Shown piece after piece: positions 43,620 through 52,171 of a stretch of 64,000 nucleotides of DNA. A model generated the notes under the pieces. That model saw nothing but the letters and a program-made list of their open reading frames with translations, had not been told where the DNA came from and ran no database searches. Numbering within the stretch: the first letter of the stretch is position 1; each line of letters opens with the position of its first letter. Position numbers and translations under genes: made by a program. Source of the DNA: Euzebyales bacterium (GTDB lineage: Bacteria; Actinomycetota; Nitriliruptoria; Euzebyales; JAHELV01); NCBI GenBank assembly GCA_035461305.1, contig DATHVN010000109.1, forward strand, positions 1 to 64,000, written 5' to 3'.

Positions 43620-44190
43620 TCAGCCCGCGCTGAGGCTGACGCCGAGCACCGGGCCTGCCAGCGCGACCATCACGAGCGTGATGAGCACGATGCCGACGCC
43701 GTTGAGGATGATGCCGGTGCGCGCCATCTGCTGGATCGCGGGAAGCCCGCCGACGCCTCGACCTGCTGACCGATGAACGCGTCGACGCCGGTTGCCGCTG
43801 GTGGCGGCCGCGAGCGACAGCCCGCCGCCGAACAGCAGCACGATGCCCCACGGCGGCTGCGTCGCCGACTCCCAGTCGAGCACGAACACACCGGCTCGCG
43901 GGTGATCGGCCACGCGAACAGCACCATGGCGGCGCCGATGGCGATCGCGGCATCGTCGCTGCCCTCCAGCGTGGTACCGGCCGCCCAGCCCTGCAGCGGG
44001 GTGCCGATGATCCACAGCAGCGCCGTGAGCGCGAACACGCCCGCGACCACCTTCTCGCCGCGAAGGCGGTGCCCAGCTTGGAGGACGGTCGCGACGCTCG
44101 GCGCGCCACGTCCCGTGATGCTGCTGCCGATCGGGCCTGGCGGTCCTTGAGCTGGTGTTCGACCGTGTGGAGCACGTCGATAGCCTCCGG
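43620..44190 (-). pseudogene. SLC13/DASS-type carboxylate transporter remnant
   Basis: Pieces of the C-terminal part of a sodium:dicarboxylate symporter appear in order but in different frames: GEKVVAGVFALTALLWIIGT with AAMVLFAWPITREP (about 43890-44070), VLDWESATQPPWGIVLLFGG (about 43800-43885), GVDAFIGQQV (about 43765-43795), and MARTGIILNGVGIVLITLVM to a stop at 43620. At least two frameshifts and the absence of the N-terminal half make it non-functional. The DWE-x-x-x-x-PWG and LFGGGLSLA motifs are family markers. It lies between the malic enzyme and quinone reductase genes; a C4-dicarboxylate importer next to malic enzyme would have made sense. Confidence 0.7.
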
Positions 44191-44339
44191 CCGGTACCCT
44201 GCGACGCACCGGATAGACCTCCGGGTCCCCACCCGCCACGAGGTGGGCGGGGAGGCGGGTTCCGCGTACAGGTGCCGCGTGGTCCACGCCAGCGACCGGC
44301 GGGATCCCCCGGCGGACGACAGCGACGGAGGAAGCGGAC

Positions 44340-45305
44340 ATGAAGGCGATCCGAGTGGGCGCGATCGGCGGACCGGAGGAGCTGCAGCTGCGCGACGTCG
44401 ACGACCCCACGCCGGAACCCGGCGAGGTGCTGGTCCGCGTGGCCGCCGCTGGGCTGAACTTCATCGACGTCTACCACCGGACGGGCCGGTACCCGCTCGA
44501 CGTGCCGACCGGCATTGGCATGGAGGGCGCCGGCGTCGTCGAGGAGGTCGGCGCAGGCGTCACCGACGTCACTGTGGGTGATCGCGTCGCGTGGGCGGAT
44601 GTGCTCGGCTCCTACGCCGAGCTGCAGACCGTGCCGGTGTACCGCGCGGTGGTGGTACCGGAGGAGATCCACCTGGAGGTGGCCGCGGCGGTCATGCTGC
44701 AGGGCATGACCGCGCACTACCTGGTCACCAGCACCTTCCCGCTGCGCGCCGAGGACACGGCGCTGGTCCATGCCGGAGCCGGGGGGGTGGGTCAGTTCCT
44801 GGTCCAGCTCGCGTCGCGGACCGGTGCGCGCGTACTGGCGACGGTGTCGACCGCCGAGAAGGCCGAGCTGGCGGCCGCGGCGGGAGCCCACGAGGTCATC
44901 CGCTACACCGAGGTCGACTTCGCCGAGGAGGTCGAGCGCCTGACCGACGGCGGCGTGGACGTCGTCTACGAGTCCGTTGGCAGGGAGACGTTTGACCGTA
45001 GCCTGACATGCCTGCGCACGCGCGGCTACCTGGTGCTCTACGGCCAGTCCAGCGGACCCGTCGAGCCGTTCGACCCGCAGCGGCTGGCCGCCGGGGGGTC
45101 GCTGTTCCTGACGCGGCCCACGCTGTTCCACTACATCGCCACGACGGAGGACCTGCGATGGCGGGCCGGCGAGCTGTTCGACGCCATCGCCGAGGGCAGC
45201 CTGACCGTGCGCATCGACCGCGAGCTGCCGCTGTCCGACGCTGCTGAGGCCCACCGCTACATCGAGGGGCGCGGCACGCGTGGGAAGGTGCTGCTGGTGC
45301 CCTGA
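44340..45305 (+). CDS. NADPH:quinone oxidoreductase (zeta-crystallin type)
   Basis: A 321-residue MDR-superfamily protein with GGAGGA before the ATG. It has the GroES-like half (RVAAAGLNFIDVYHRTGRYP, GIGMEGAGVVEEVG) and a Rossmann half with HAGAGGVGQFLVQLA as the NADPH motif. The Cys and His residues that bind zinc in alcohol dehydrogenases are missing, as expected for quinone reductases. It reduces quinones with NADPH. Confidence 0.88.
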   Translation: MKAIRVGAIGGPEELQLRDVDDPTPEPGEVLVRVAAAGLNFIDVYHRTGRYPLDVPTGIGMEGAGVVEEVGAGVTDVTVGDRVAWADVLGSYAELQTVPVYRAVVVPEEIHLEVAAAVMLQGMTAHYLVTSTFPLRAEDTALVHAGAGGVGQFLVQLASRTGARVLATVSTAEKAELAAAAGAHEVIRYTEVDFAEEVERLTDGGVDVVYESVGRETFDRSLTCLRTRGYLVLYGQSSGPVEPFDPQRLAAGGSLFLTRPTLFHYIATTEDLRWRAGELFDAIAEGSLTVRIDRELPLSDAAEAHRYIEGRGTRGKVLLVP

Positions 45306-45382
45306 CCGGCGCGTCGCGTCTGGCCGCTCGGGGCGTTGGGTACGCTGCGCGTCGCCGACCCGACGTCGAAGGAGCGCGTGAC

Positions 45383-47293
45383 GTGACCTCAGGCAGCGAC
45401 AGCGATAGGTCGTGTGGTGTGACCTATGCAGAGCAGTTCCGCCGCAGCGTCGACGATCCCGGTGGGTTCTGGCGGGAAGCGACAGGACTGATCACGTGGG
45501 ACACCGAGCCGGAGACCGTGCTCGACGCCAGCGACCCGACCCACCCCCGCTGGTTCGCCGACGGGCGGCTGAACACCTGCTACAACGCCGTGGACCGTCA
45601 TCTCGACGAACGGGGTGACCAGATTGCGATCGTCCACGACTCGCCGGTGACCGACAGCATCACCCGCCTGACGTACCGGGAGCTGCACGACCAGGTCGCC
45701 CGGTTCGCCGGCGCGCTGCGCGACCTCGGTGTCGAGACCGGTGACCGCGTCATCATCTACATGCCGATGGTGCCTGAGGCGGCGATCGCGATGCTGGCCT
45801 GCGCACGGATCGGCGCCGTGCACTCGGTGGTCTTCGGCGGGTTCGCGCCCCGCGAGCTGGCCGTGCGCATCGACGACGCCACGCCCAAGGTCCTGGTCGC
45901 TGCGTCCTGCGGCATCGAGCCGGCGCGGGTCGTCGAGTACATGCCGATCATCAACCGGGCACTCGACATGGCGACCCATCAACCCGATGCGTGCGTCGTG
46001 CTCCAGCGTGACGCCCGTCCCGCCGATCTGACCGAGGATCGCGATCACACGTGGGCCGACGTGATGACGGCGGCGGAACCTACCGACTGCGTGCCGTTGG
46101 CCGGCGACGACCCTCTCTACATCCTCTACACCTCCGGTACGACGGGCAAGCCGAAAGGTGTGCTGCGTGACAACGGCGGTCACGCGGTGGCGTTGCGTTG
46201 GAGCATGCCGAACATCTACGACACCCATCCGGGTGAGGTGTTCTGGGCCGCGTCGGACGTCGGCTGGGTCGTCGGCCACTCGTACATCGTCTACGCGCCG
46301 CTGCTGACGGGCTGCACCACGATCATGTACGAGGGCAAGCCGGTCGGCACCCCGGACGCGGGGGCGTTCTGGCGGGTCATCGCCGACCACGGAGTGCACA
46401 CGCTGTTCACCGCACCGACCGCGTTCCGGGCGATCAAGAAGCAGGACGCGGAGGGGGCGCACCTCAAGGGCCACGACCTGTCGCACTTCCGCGCGCTGTT
46501 CCTCGCCGGCGAACGCACGGACCCGGACACCTACGACTGGGCGACCGGCCTGCTGGACCGCCCGGTGGTCGACCACTGGTGGCAGACCGAGACCGGGTGG
46601 CCCATGGTCGCCAACCCGATCGGCATCGAGCAGCTGCCCATCAAGCCTGGCTCGGCCGCCGTGCCGGTCCCGGGGTGGCGGGTCGAGGTCCTCGAGGAGC
46701 ACGGCCGCCAGCAGTCGGCAGGGGAGGAGGGCGCGATCGCCATCCGCGTGCCCCTGCCCCCGGGTGCGCTGCTCACCGTGTACGGCGACGACGACCGCTA
46801 CGTTCGCGAGTACCTGTCGAGGTTCGACGGCTACTACCTGACCGGCGATGGCGGCTACATCGACGAGGACGGCTACGTGTTCATCATGGGCCGCACCGAC
46901 GACGTGATCAACGTCGCCGGTCACCGTCTGTCGACCGGCGCGATGGAGGAGGTCGTCGCCTCGCACGCCGACGTCGCCGAGTGCGCCGTCGTCGGCGTGG
47001 CCGACCAGATGAAGGGCCAGCTGCCCGTCGGCTTCGTGGTCCTCAAGGCCGGCGTCGACACCGATCACGATGTGCTGCGGGCCGAGCTGGTGCACATGGT
47101 GCGAGACGAGGTCGGCGCAGTCGCGGCGTTCCGTGACGTGCGCGTCGTCGACAAGTTGCCCAAGACGCGGTCCGGCAAGATCCTGCGTCGTACGATGCGC
47201 AGCATCGCGGACGGCAGGGACTACGCGACGCCGTCGACGATCGAGGATCCTGATGCGCTGGCGACCATCGAACGGGCGGTGGGTCGTTCCTGA
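45383..47293 (+). CDS. prpE: Propionyl-CoA synthetase (acyl-CoA ligase)
   Basis: A 636-residue ANL-family ligase, GTG start with GGAG upstream. Motifs are RLTYRELHDQVARFAGALRD, the P-loop YTSGTTGKPKGV followed directly by LRDNGGHAVAL, which is the PrpE-type continuation, HWWQTETGWP, TGDGGYIDEDGYVFIMGR and the acetylatable Lys in KTRSGKILRR. It makes propionyl-CoA from propionate, ATP and CoA; acetate is often a weaker substrate. It fits with the epimerase and MeaB genes at 6.7-9.8 kb. Confidence 0.88.
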   Translation: MTSGSDSDRSCGVTYAEQFRRSVDDPGGFWREATGLITWDTEPETVLDASDPTHPRWFADGRLNTCYNAVDRHLDERGDQIAIVHDSPVTDSITRLTYRELHDQVARFAGALRDLGVETGDRVIIYMPMVPEAAIAMLACARIGAVHSVVFGGFAPRELAVRIDDATPKVLVAASCGIEPARVVEYMPIINRALDMATHQPDACVVLQRDARPADLTEDRDHTWADVMTAAEPTDCVPLAGDDPLYILYTSGTTGKPKGVLRDNGGHAVALRWSMPNIYDTHPGEVFWAASDVGWVVGHSYIVYAPLLTGCTTIMYEGKPVGTPDAGAFWRVIADHGVHTLFTAPTAFRAIKKQDAEGAHLKGHDLSHFRALFLAGERTDPDTYDWATGLLDRPVVDHWWQTETGWPMVANPIGIEQLPIKPGSAAVPVPGWRVEVLEEHGRQQSAGEEGAIAIRVPLPPGALLTVYGDDDRYVREYLSRFDGYYLTGDGGYIDEDGYVFIMGRTDDVINVAGHRLSTGAMEEVVASHADVAECAVVGVADQMKGQLPVGFVVLKAGVDTDHDVLRAELVHMVRDEVGAVAAFRDVRVVDKLPKTRSGKILRRTMRSIADGRDYATPSTIEDPDALATIERAVGRS

Positions 47294-47310
47294 GGGCGCA
47301 CGCGTCGACT

Positions 47311-47326
47311 GTCCGGCCGGCCGGAC
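47311..47326. terminator. 16-bp perfect palindrome after prpE
   Basis: GTCCGGCC and GGCCGGAC abut without a loop, 17 bp after the stop of prpE. It can form a short hairpin and may end the transcript; a protein-binding site is the alternative. Confidence 0.35.
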
Positions 47327-47409
47327 CGCGGGGTGCAGCGGCTACAGGGCGTGTGCGAAGATGTTCAGAGGGCATCCTGCTCCTGCAGTCGAGGACAGGC
47401 GGAGGCGGC

Positions 47410-48129
47410 GTGAGGTTGAGCAGTGCTGCGGGAAGCCACGTGGGGTTGATCCGCCCCCAGAACGAGGACAGCTACCTGTGTGAGCCTCCCCTGTACGTGG
47501 TCGCCGACGGCCTCGGCGGTCACGCGGCGGGTGAGGTGGCGTCCGCGCTCGTCGTGGAACGTCTCGGCGAGCTGCGCTTCGACGAGGACACGACCGCCGA
47601 CGCCGCGCAGCATGCGCTGACGGAGGCGGTGCGCGACGCCAACCGCAGGATCCACCACTCCGCCGCCGAGGACCCGCAGCACGCCGGCATGGGCACGACC
47701 GTGACAGCCGCTGTCGCGGTGGGCGAGACACTGTGCTTCGCCCATGTCGGCGACAGCCGCGGCTACCTCCTGCGGGGTGACGGGCTGTCGCAGATCACGG
47801 AGGACCACACGCCCGTCCAGCGTGCGGTCCGCGCCGGCGTGATCTCCGCCGAGGAAGCCCTTCACCACCCCAGCAGGCACGTGCTGGCGCAGGCGGTAGG
47901 GCTCGATGTCGACGTCGAGATCGACACGCCACGCGTTGACCTGCAGCCCGGCGACCGGGTCGTGCTGTGCACTGACGGCATGACCGACCCGATCCCCGAC
48001 GCCGACATCCCCGGCGTGATCGGTGACGCCGACACCCCGGAGGCCGTCGTCGAGGCGCTCATCACGGCGGCGCTGCAGCGCGGAGGCCCTGACAACGTCA
48101 CGATCGTCGTCATCGACGTCGCAGCATGA
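47410..48129 (+). CDS. PP2C-type Ser/Thr protein phosphatase
   Basis: A 239-residue product; GGAGG before the GTG at 47410 decides the start. PP2C motifs are GLIRPQNEDSYL, LYVVADGLGGHAAGEVAS (metal Asp residues), MGTTVTAAVAV, HVGDSRGYLL, CTDGMTDPI and GGPDNVTIVVI. Metal-coordinating Asp residues are intact. There is no transmembrane segment, unlike PstP. It is the probable counterpart of the two membrane kinases in this window. Confidence 0.9.
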   Translation: MRLSSAAGSHVGLIRPQNEDSYLCEPPLYVVADGLGGHAAGEVASALVVERLGELRFDEDTTADAAQHALTEAVRDANRRIHHSAAEDPQHAGMGTTVTAAVAVGETLCFAHVGDSRGYLLRGDGLSQITEDHTPVQRAVRAGVISAEEALHHPSRHVLAQAVGLDVDVEIDTPRVDLQPGDRVVLCTDGMTDPIPDADIPGVIGDADTPEAVVEALITAALQRGGPDNVTIVVIDVAA

Positions 48130-48211
48130 TCAGTCAGACGTGGTCGCGCGACACGTCGCCCTGGCGACGCGGTGGTCGGCGGGGCGGCCGGACCCACGAC
48201 GGGAACGGCTG

Positions 48212-48856
48212 ATGTCCGCGCGCGGCCGGACGTCGCTCGTCGAACGTGCGGCCGCGCTCGGTGTCACCGACCAGCGGGTCCTCGACGCGATGGCCCAGGT
48301 GCCGCGGGTGGCGTTCGTGCCGCCGTCGGCCAGGTTGGTCGCCAACCGCGACGCGCCCATCCCCATCGGACACGGGCAGACCACGTCGCAGCCGACGTTG
48401 ATCGCGCACATCGTCGCCTCGCTCGAGCTGGCGCCCAACGACCGGGTGCTGGAGGTCGGGACCGGGCTCGGGTACCAGACGGCGCTGCTGGCGCTGGTCG
48501 CTGAGCAGGTCTACAGCATCGACCGGTTCGCTGACCTGGTCGAGACCGCACGCGGCAACCTCGCCTCCCGCGGGATCCACAATGTCGTCCTCACGGCGGG
48601 CGACGGAACCCTGGGATGGCCTGAGTACGCGCCGTTCGACGCGATCGTGGTGTCCGCGGCCTTCGCCACGGTGCCGCCGCCACTCGTCGAGCAGCTGGCG
48701 GAGGGCGGACGGTTGATCCAGCCGCTTGGTGAGCAGCACGGCGACGACCTGGTCCGGTTCGTCAAGCGTGGCGGCAAGCTGGTCGTCGACCGGCACCTCG
48801 GTGCGGCCCGCTTCGTCCCGCTGCGGGGTGACCACGGGCTGGCCGACGACCGTTGA
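48212..48856 (+). CDS. pcm: Protein-L-isoaspartate O-methyltransferase
   Basis: A 214-residue product, ATG at 48212 with GGGAA upstream. The family motifs are VPRVAFVPPSAR, IPIGHGQTTSQPTLIAHIVA, LEVGTGLGYQTALLALVA (SAM binding), GDGTLGWPEYAPFDAIVVSA and LVEQLAEGGRLIQPLG. It methylates isoaspartyl residues in aged proteins and so starts their repair. It follows the PP2C gene on the same strand. Confidence 0.9.
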   Translation: MSARGRTSLVERAAALGVTDQRVLDAMAQVPRVAFVPPSARLVANRDAPIPIGHGQTTSQPTLIAHIVASLELAPNDRVLEVGTGLGYQTALLALVAEQVYSIDRFADLVETARGNLASRGIHNVVLTAGDGTLGWPEYAPFDAIVVSAAFATVPPPLVEQLAEGGRLIQPLGEQHGDDLVRFVKRGGKLVVDRHLGAARFVPLRGDHGLADDR

Positions 48857-48914
48857 GCGCCGGCGGGGTCCCGGTCGCGCGGTGTGACGTCGACCGCGCG
48901 GTGGCCTGACCGCC

Positions 48915-49724
48915 ATGCCCGTGATGGTGACCGGAGCCGAGCAGGGGCTCGGAGCCGCCGTGACCGATCAGCTGCTGGCGTCCGGTGGTGAGGTCCGCGC
49001 CTTCCTCGACGCGACCGACGTCGGTGCCGACGCGGCGGCCGCGCTGCGTGCGCGTGGCTGCAAGGTCGCGGTGGGCGAGCTCGACGACGAGGGGCACCTG
49101 GAGGCCGCGCTCGCGCAGGTGCACACCGTCGCGCACTGTGTCGTCGGGCCCCTGCTGGAGCCAGCCGTGCAGGTCGTGAACGCCGCGACGCTCGCGAGTG
49201 CACTGCTCGGCGCAGGCGTGCGCCGGCTGGTGTGGGTCCGCGAGTTGGCTGTCGACCCGGCCAACCGGTACCTGGCCGCGCTCGATGAGATCGGCGCGCT
49301 GTTCGAGGAGCTGCCTGTGGAGACCGTCACGCTGTCGACCGCCCTGAGGTACGGGCCCGCCGATCGGTTCACCCGGAGGCTCGCCAGCGGGTGGGTGCCG
49401 GCGACCGACGTCGATCTCGCGACGCCCCACGCGCCGATCCACGTCGACGACGTGACCCGGGCCGTCGTCACCGCCGACCGGCAGCGTGATGCGGTCGCCG
49501 ACCTGCACATGCGCCTCGGACTGCTCGGGCCCGAGACCATGCCGCTGGGGGATCTGCTCGGACGGCTGGGTGCGGCCGCCGTACGCGGCGGGAAGCCGTC
49601 CGGCGACGCGCCCGCATGGGTCGCCGACTGGCTGTCCCACCCCGCGGTCGCGCCGCCGGACGGTTCCGCGCCCATGACGGTGGCGCGGGGGGCGACCCAC
49701 CTGCAGAGCCCGGCCTCCCGCTGA
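48915..49724 (+). CDS. NAD(P)-binding SDR-like protein (NmrA type)
   Basis: A 269-residue atypical SDR. The N-terminus VMVTGAEQGLGAAVTDQLLA is a Rossmann motif, although the last Gly is shifted. It continues AGVRRLVWVRELAVDPANRY and TVTLSTALRYGPADRFTRRL, as in NmrA/epimerase-like proteins. The classical YxxxK is not evident, so it may be a regulatory or redox-sensing protein. It starts 58 bp after pcm on the same strand. Confidence 0.65.
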   Translation: MPVMVTGAEQGLGAAVTDQLLASGGEVRAFLDATDVGADAAAALRARGCKVAVGELDDEGHLEAALAQVHTVAHCVVGPLLEPAVQVVNAATLASALLGAGVRRLVWVRELAVDPANRYLAALDEIGALFEELPVETVTLSTALRYGPADRFTRRLASGWVPATDVDLATPHAPIHVDDVTRAVVTADRQRDAVADLHMRLGLLGPETMPLGDLLGRLGAAAVRGGKPSGDAPAWVADWLSHPAVAPPDGSAPMTVARGATHLQSPASR

Positions 49725-49796
49725 CCGTGTGTTAGTACCGGCACCGCGAGGGGGTACACGCACACGGCGTGCCCATCGATTCCAAGGCGGTCCGAA

Positions 49797-49979
49797 GTGA
49801 GCAACGAGTACTACTGGTGCCAGAAGCATCACCGCGTCGAGACGAGCGCCGGGACGTGTCCCGAGCGCGACCTGCTCGGTCCCTACCCGACCGCCGACGC
49901 CGCGCGCAACTGGAAGCAGCAGCACGATGCGCGCGAGGACCGGTGGGAGGAGCAGGACGAGGCCTGGGAGGGGAAGTGA
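49797..49979 (+). CDS. Small conserved actinobacterial protein
   Basis: A 60-residue product, GTG start. The pattern YYWCQKHHRVETSAGTCPER, then LGPYPTADAARNWKQQHDAR and a Glu/Trp-rich tail is found in small actinobacterial proteins with a SPOR-like label; the two Cys and two His could bind zinc. Its TGA shares the A of the next gene's ATG, so it is translationally coupled to the enoyl-CoA hydratase. Confidence 0.7.
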   Translation: MSNEYYWCQKHHRVETSAGTCPERDLLGPYPTADAARNWKQQHDAREDRWEEQDEAWEGK

Positions 49980-50782
49980 TGCCCGACGGCATGGAGCGGC
50001 AGGTCGGTGAGCACGTGGTGCTGTCGGGAGCCGGCGACGGCGTCGTGACCCTGCGGATCGACCGCCCACCCGTGAACGCCCTGAACTTCCAGGTGTGGGA
50101 CGAGCTGCTCGAGGCCGCCACGCTGCTGTCGACGGATGCCGAGGCCCGGGCCGTGGTCCTCTGGGGTGGCGAGCGCATGTTCGCCGCAGGCGCGGACATC
50201 AAGGCGATGGCCGGCGAGTCGTTCCAGAGCTTCGCCGCGCGCGCGGGCGCCCTGCAGGAGGCCCTGCGTGCGGTCGCGCGCCTGCCCCAGGTCGTGATCG
50301 CAGCGGTGACAGGCTACGCCCTCGGCGCGGGCTGCGAGCTGGCGCTGACGGCGGACTTCCGCTTCGCGGCCGCGGACGCCAGGCTGGGCCAGCCCGAGAT
50401 CCTGCTCGGCATCATCCCGGGGGCCGGGGGCACACAGCGCCTGCCACGCCTCGTCGGCATCCAGCGCGCCCGCGAGCTCGTGTACTCCGGCCGGATCGTC
50501 GGCGCCGACGAAGCGCTCGACATCGGGCTCGTAGACGGCGTGTGCGCAGCGGACGAGGTGTACGACGTGGCGCTCGAGCAGGCCCGGGCCTACGCCCGTG
50601 GTCCGTTCGCCCTCCGGCTGGCGAAGCAGGCGATCGACCAGGGCATGGAGCTGGACCTCGACGCCGCACTGCGCCTCGAGTCGTCGCTGTTCACCGCATG
50701 CTTCGCGACCGAGGACCGTCAGATCGGCATGCGCTCGTTCATCGAGCGCGGCCCCGGCAAGGCCGAGTTCACCGGCCGCTGA
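49979..50782 (+). CDS. Enoyl-CoA hydratase/isomerase
   Basis: A 267-residue crotonase-fold protein. Motifs are NALNFQVWDELLEA, the oxyanion-hole region MFAAGADIKAMAG and GYALGAGCELALTADFRFAA, with the catalytic Glu in LGQPEILLGIIPGAGGTQRL. The two Glu residues of true hydratases appear to be present (CELAL and PEILLG). It hydrates trans-2-enoyl-CoA in fatty-acid beta-oxidation. Coupled to the small protein upstream and converging on the VOC gene. Confidence 0.88.
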   Translation: MPDGMERQVGEHVVLSGAGDGVVTLRIDRPPVNALNFQVWDELLEAATLLSTDAEARAVVLWGGERMFAAGADIKAMAGESFQSFAARAGALQEALRAVARLPQVVIAAVTGYALGAGCELALTADFRFAAADARLGQPEILLGIIPGAGGTQRLPRLVGIQRARELVYSGRIVGADEALDIGLVDGVCAADEVYDVALEQARAYARGPFALRLAKQAIDQGMELDLDAALRLESSLFTACFATEDRQIGMRSFIERGPGKAEFTGR

Positions 50783-50807
50783 CGTCGGTCAGCGGGAGCG
50801 CTGGGCT

Positions 50808-51542
50808 CTACCGGCGGGGGCTCAGGACGCAGAATTCGTTGCCCTCCGGATCCACGAGGACGACCCACGTCACGTCGTCGGCCTGGCCGACGTCGGCAGG
50901 CTGGGCTCCCAGTGCGCGCAGCCGGGCCACCTCCGCGTCCTGGTTGTCGTCGACGAGGGGCGCGACGTCGAGGTGCACCCGGTTCTTGCCGGGGGTCGGG
51001 TCCGGCACCGCGACGATGTCGAGCGCCGGCGGCCTCCCGTCGGGGTGGCACAGGGTCGCGACCAGATGGCTCTCCGCGCGAATCTGCCAGCCGCTCGCCT
51101 CCGCCCAGAAACGGGCGAGCCGGCCCGGGGCCACTGCGTCAACGACGATGGCGGCGAGCGTGCCGGGCTCGTCGAAGCGCGAGTCCGGCGCCAGCACGCA
51201 GCACTCGTTGCCCTCGGGGTCGGTCAGCACGACCCAGCTGACGTCGGTCTGGCCGATGTCGGCGTGCTGCGCACCACGGGCGACGAGGCGTTCGACGATG
51301 GCATCCTGATCCGCCGCCGTGGCGCTGGCCAGATCGAGGTGGATGCGGTTCTTGCCCACCTTCGGCTCCAGGACCGGCACGAAGACGAGTGCGATGTCGG
51401 CCTCGGGGCCACCTGCCGGCTCCACCGCCGCCTCCCGGTCGTCGGTGTGCACCACCGACCAGCCCAGGGCCTCGGCCCACCACCGGGCCTGCGCGACGTG
51501 GTCGTTGCACGCGATGACGACGTGCTGCAGCCGTGTCCCCAT
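50808..51542 (-). CDS. Tandem VOC (glyoxalase-like) domain protein
   Basis: A 244-residue product made of two similar halves (about 1-120 and 125-244). Each has an R-x-x-FWAEA or RWWAEALGW entry, a GKNR-x-HLD motif and an end of the form DPEGNE-F/C-CVL. The halves clearly arose by duplication. Such single-chain VOC proteins act as antibiotic-binding or dioxygenase-like enzymes; the function here is unknown. Metal ligands are not obvious in either half. Confidence 0.75.
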   Translation of the reverse strand: MGTRLQHVVIACNDHVAQARWWAEALGWSVVHTDDREAAVEPAGGPEADIALVFVPVLEPKVGKNRIHLDLASATAADQDAIVERLVARGAQHADIGQTDVSWVVLTDPEGNECCVLAPDSRFDEPGTLAAIVVDAVAPGRLARFWAEASGWQIRAESHLVATLCHPDGRPPALDIVAVPDPTPGKNRVHLDVAPLVDDNQDAEVARLRALGAQPADVGQADDVTWVVLVDPEGNEFCVLSPRR

Positions 51543-51629
51543 GCGTGGCAGCCTTCCACCGCAAGCGGGCCACACGCAACCGCCGTGGGCGTCCCGGGCA
51601 CGGTCACGCGAACGCTAGGCTGCCCGATC

Positions 51630-52083
51630 ATGGAGTACCTCGACGCCGCGTGGGATGCGGGCATCACCTCTGTCGACGTCGCGCGCTCCTACGGTCGGGC
51701 CGAGGCGTTCCTGGCCGCGTGCTGGAGCCGTCCGCGGGCCCGATGCTGTCGACCGCCCACGAGGCGGGCATGAGGTGATCGTCAAGGAGGGCGTCGCCAA
51801 CGACCGGCTGACGCCACGGGGTGGCGACCCGGTCGTCCGCGGCGTGCTCGACCCGGTCGGGGCGCGCCAGGGGGTGACGACCGATGCGGTCGCGCTGGCC
51901 GCGGTCCTGGCGCAGCCGTGGGCCGACGTCGTCCTGTCGAGCGCCGCGACCGTCGCGCACCTGCACGCCAACATGCGGGCGTTCGACGTGCGGCTGACTT
52001 CCCGGGACGGCGACGCGCTGGACGGCATCGCGGAGCAAACCGACACCTACTGGGATCACCGTGGTGACCTGCCGTGGGGGTAG
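51630..52083 (+). pseudogene. Aldo/keto reductase remnant
   Basis: The ATG at 51630 (TAGGCT box 8 nt upstream) opens EYLDAAWDAGITSVDVARSY with GRAEAFLAA, the cofactor/catalytic Tyr region of aldo/keto reductases. The frame then turns into Arg-rich sequence. From about 51770, in another frame, the C-terminal part follows: VIVKEGVANDRLTPRGGDPV, VALAAVLAQPWADVVLSSAA and YWDHRGDLPW to a stop at 52083. Roughly the central half of the protein and the frame are lost, so it is inactive. Confidence 0.75.
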
Positions 52084-52135
52084 GCACGCCGCGGACACCG
52101 TCTCGCCAGTGCAGGGCGGCCCGTGGCGCGAGAAT

Positions 52136-52151
52136 GTTACCGTCGGGTAAC
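52136..52151. promoter_or_regulatory. Palindromic operator upstream of etfBA
   Basis: GTTACC, GTCG, GGTAAC is a perfect inverted repeat 21 bp before the etfB start. TTACC-n4-GGTAA palindromes of this form suit TetR-type regulators of acyl-CoA genes. The regulator is not in the window, and the assignment is inferred. Confidence 0.5.
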
Positions 52152-52171
52152 CACGAGAGCCGGAGGAGCCT

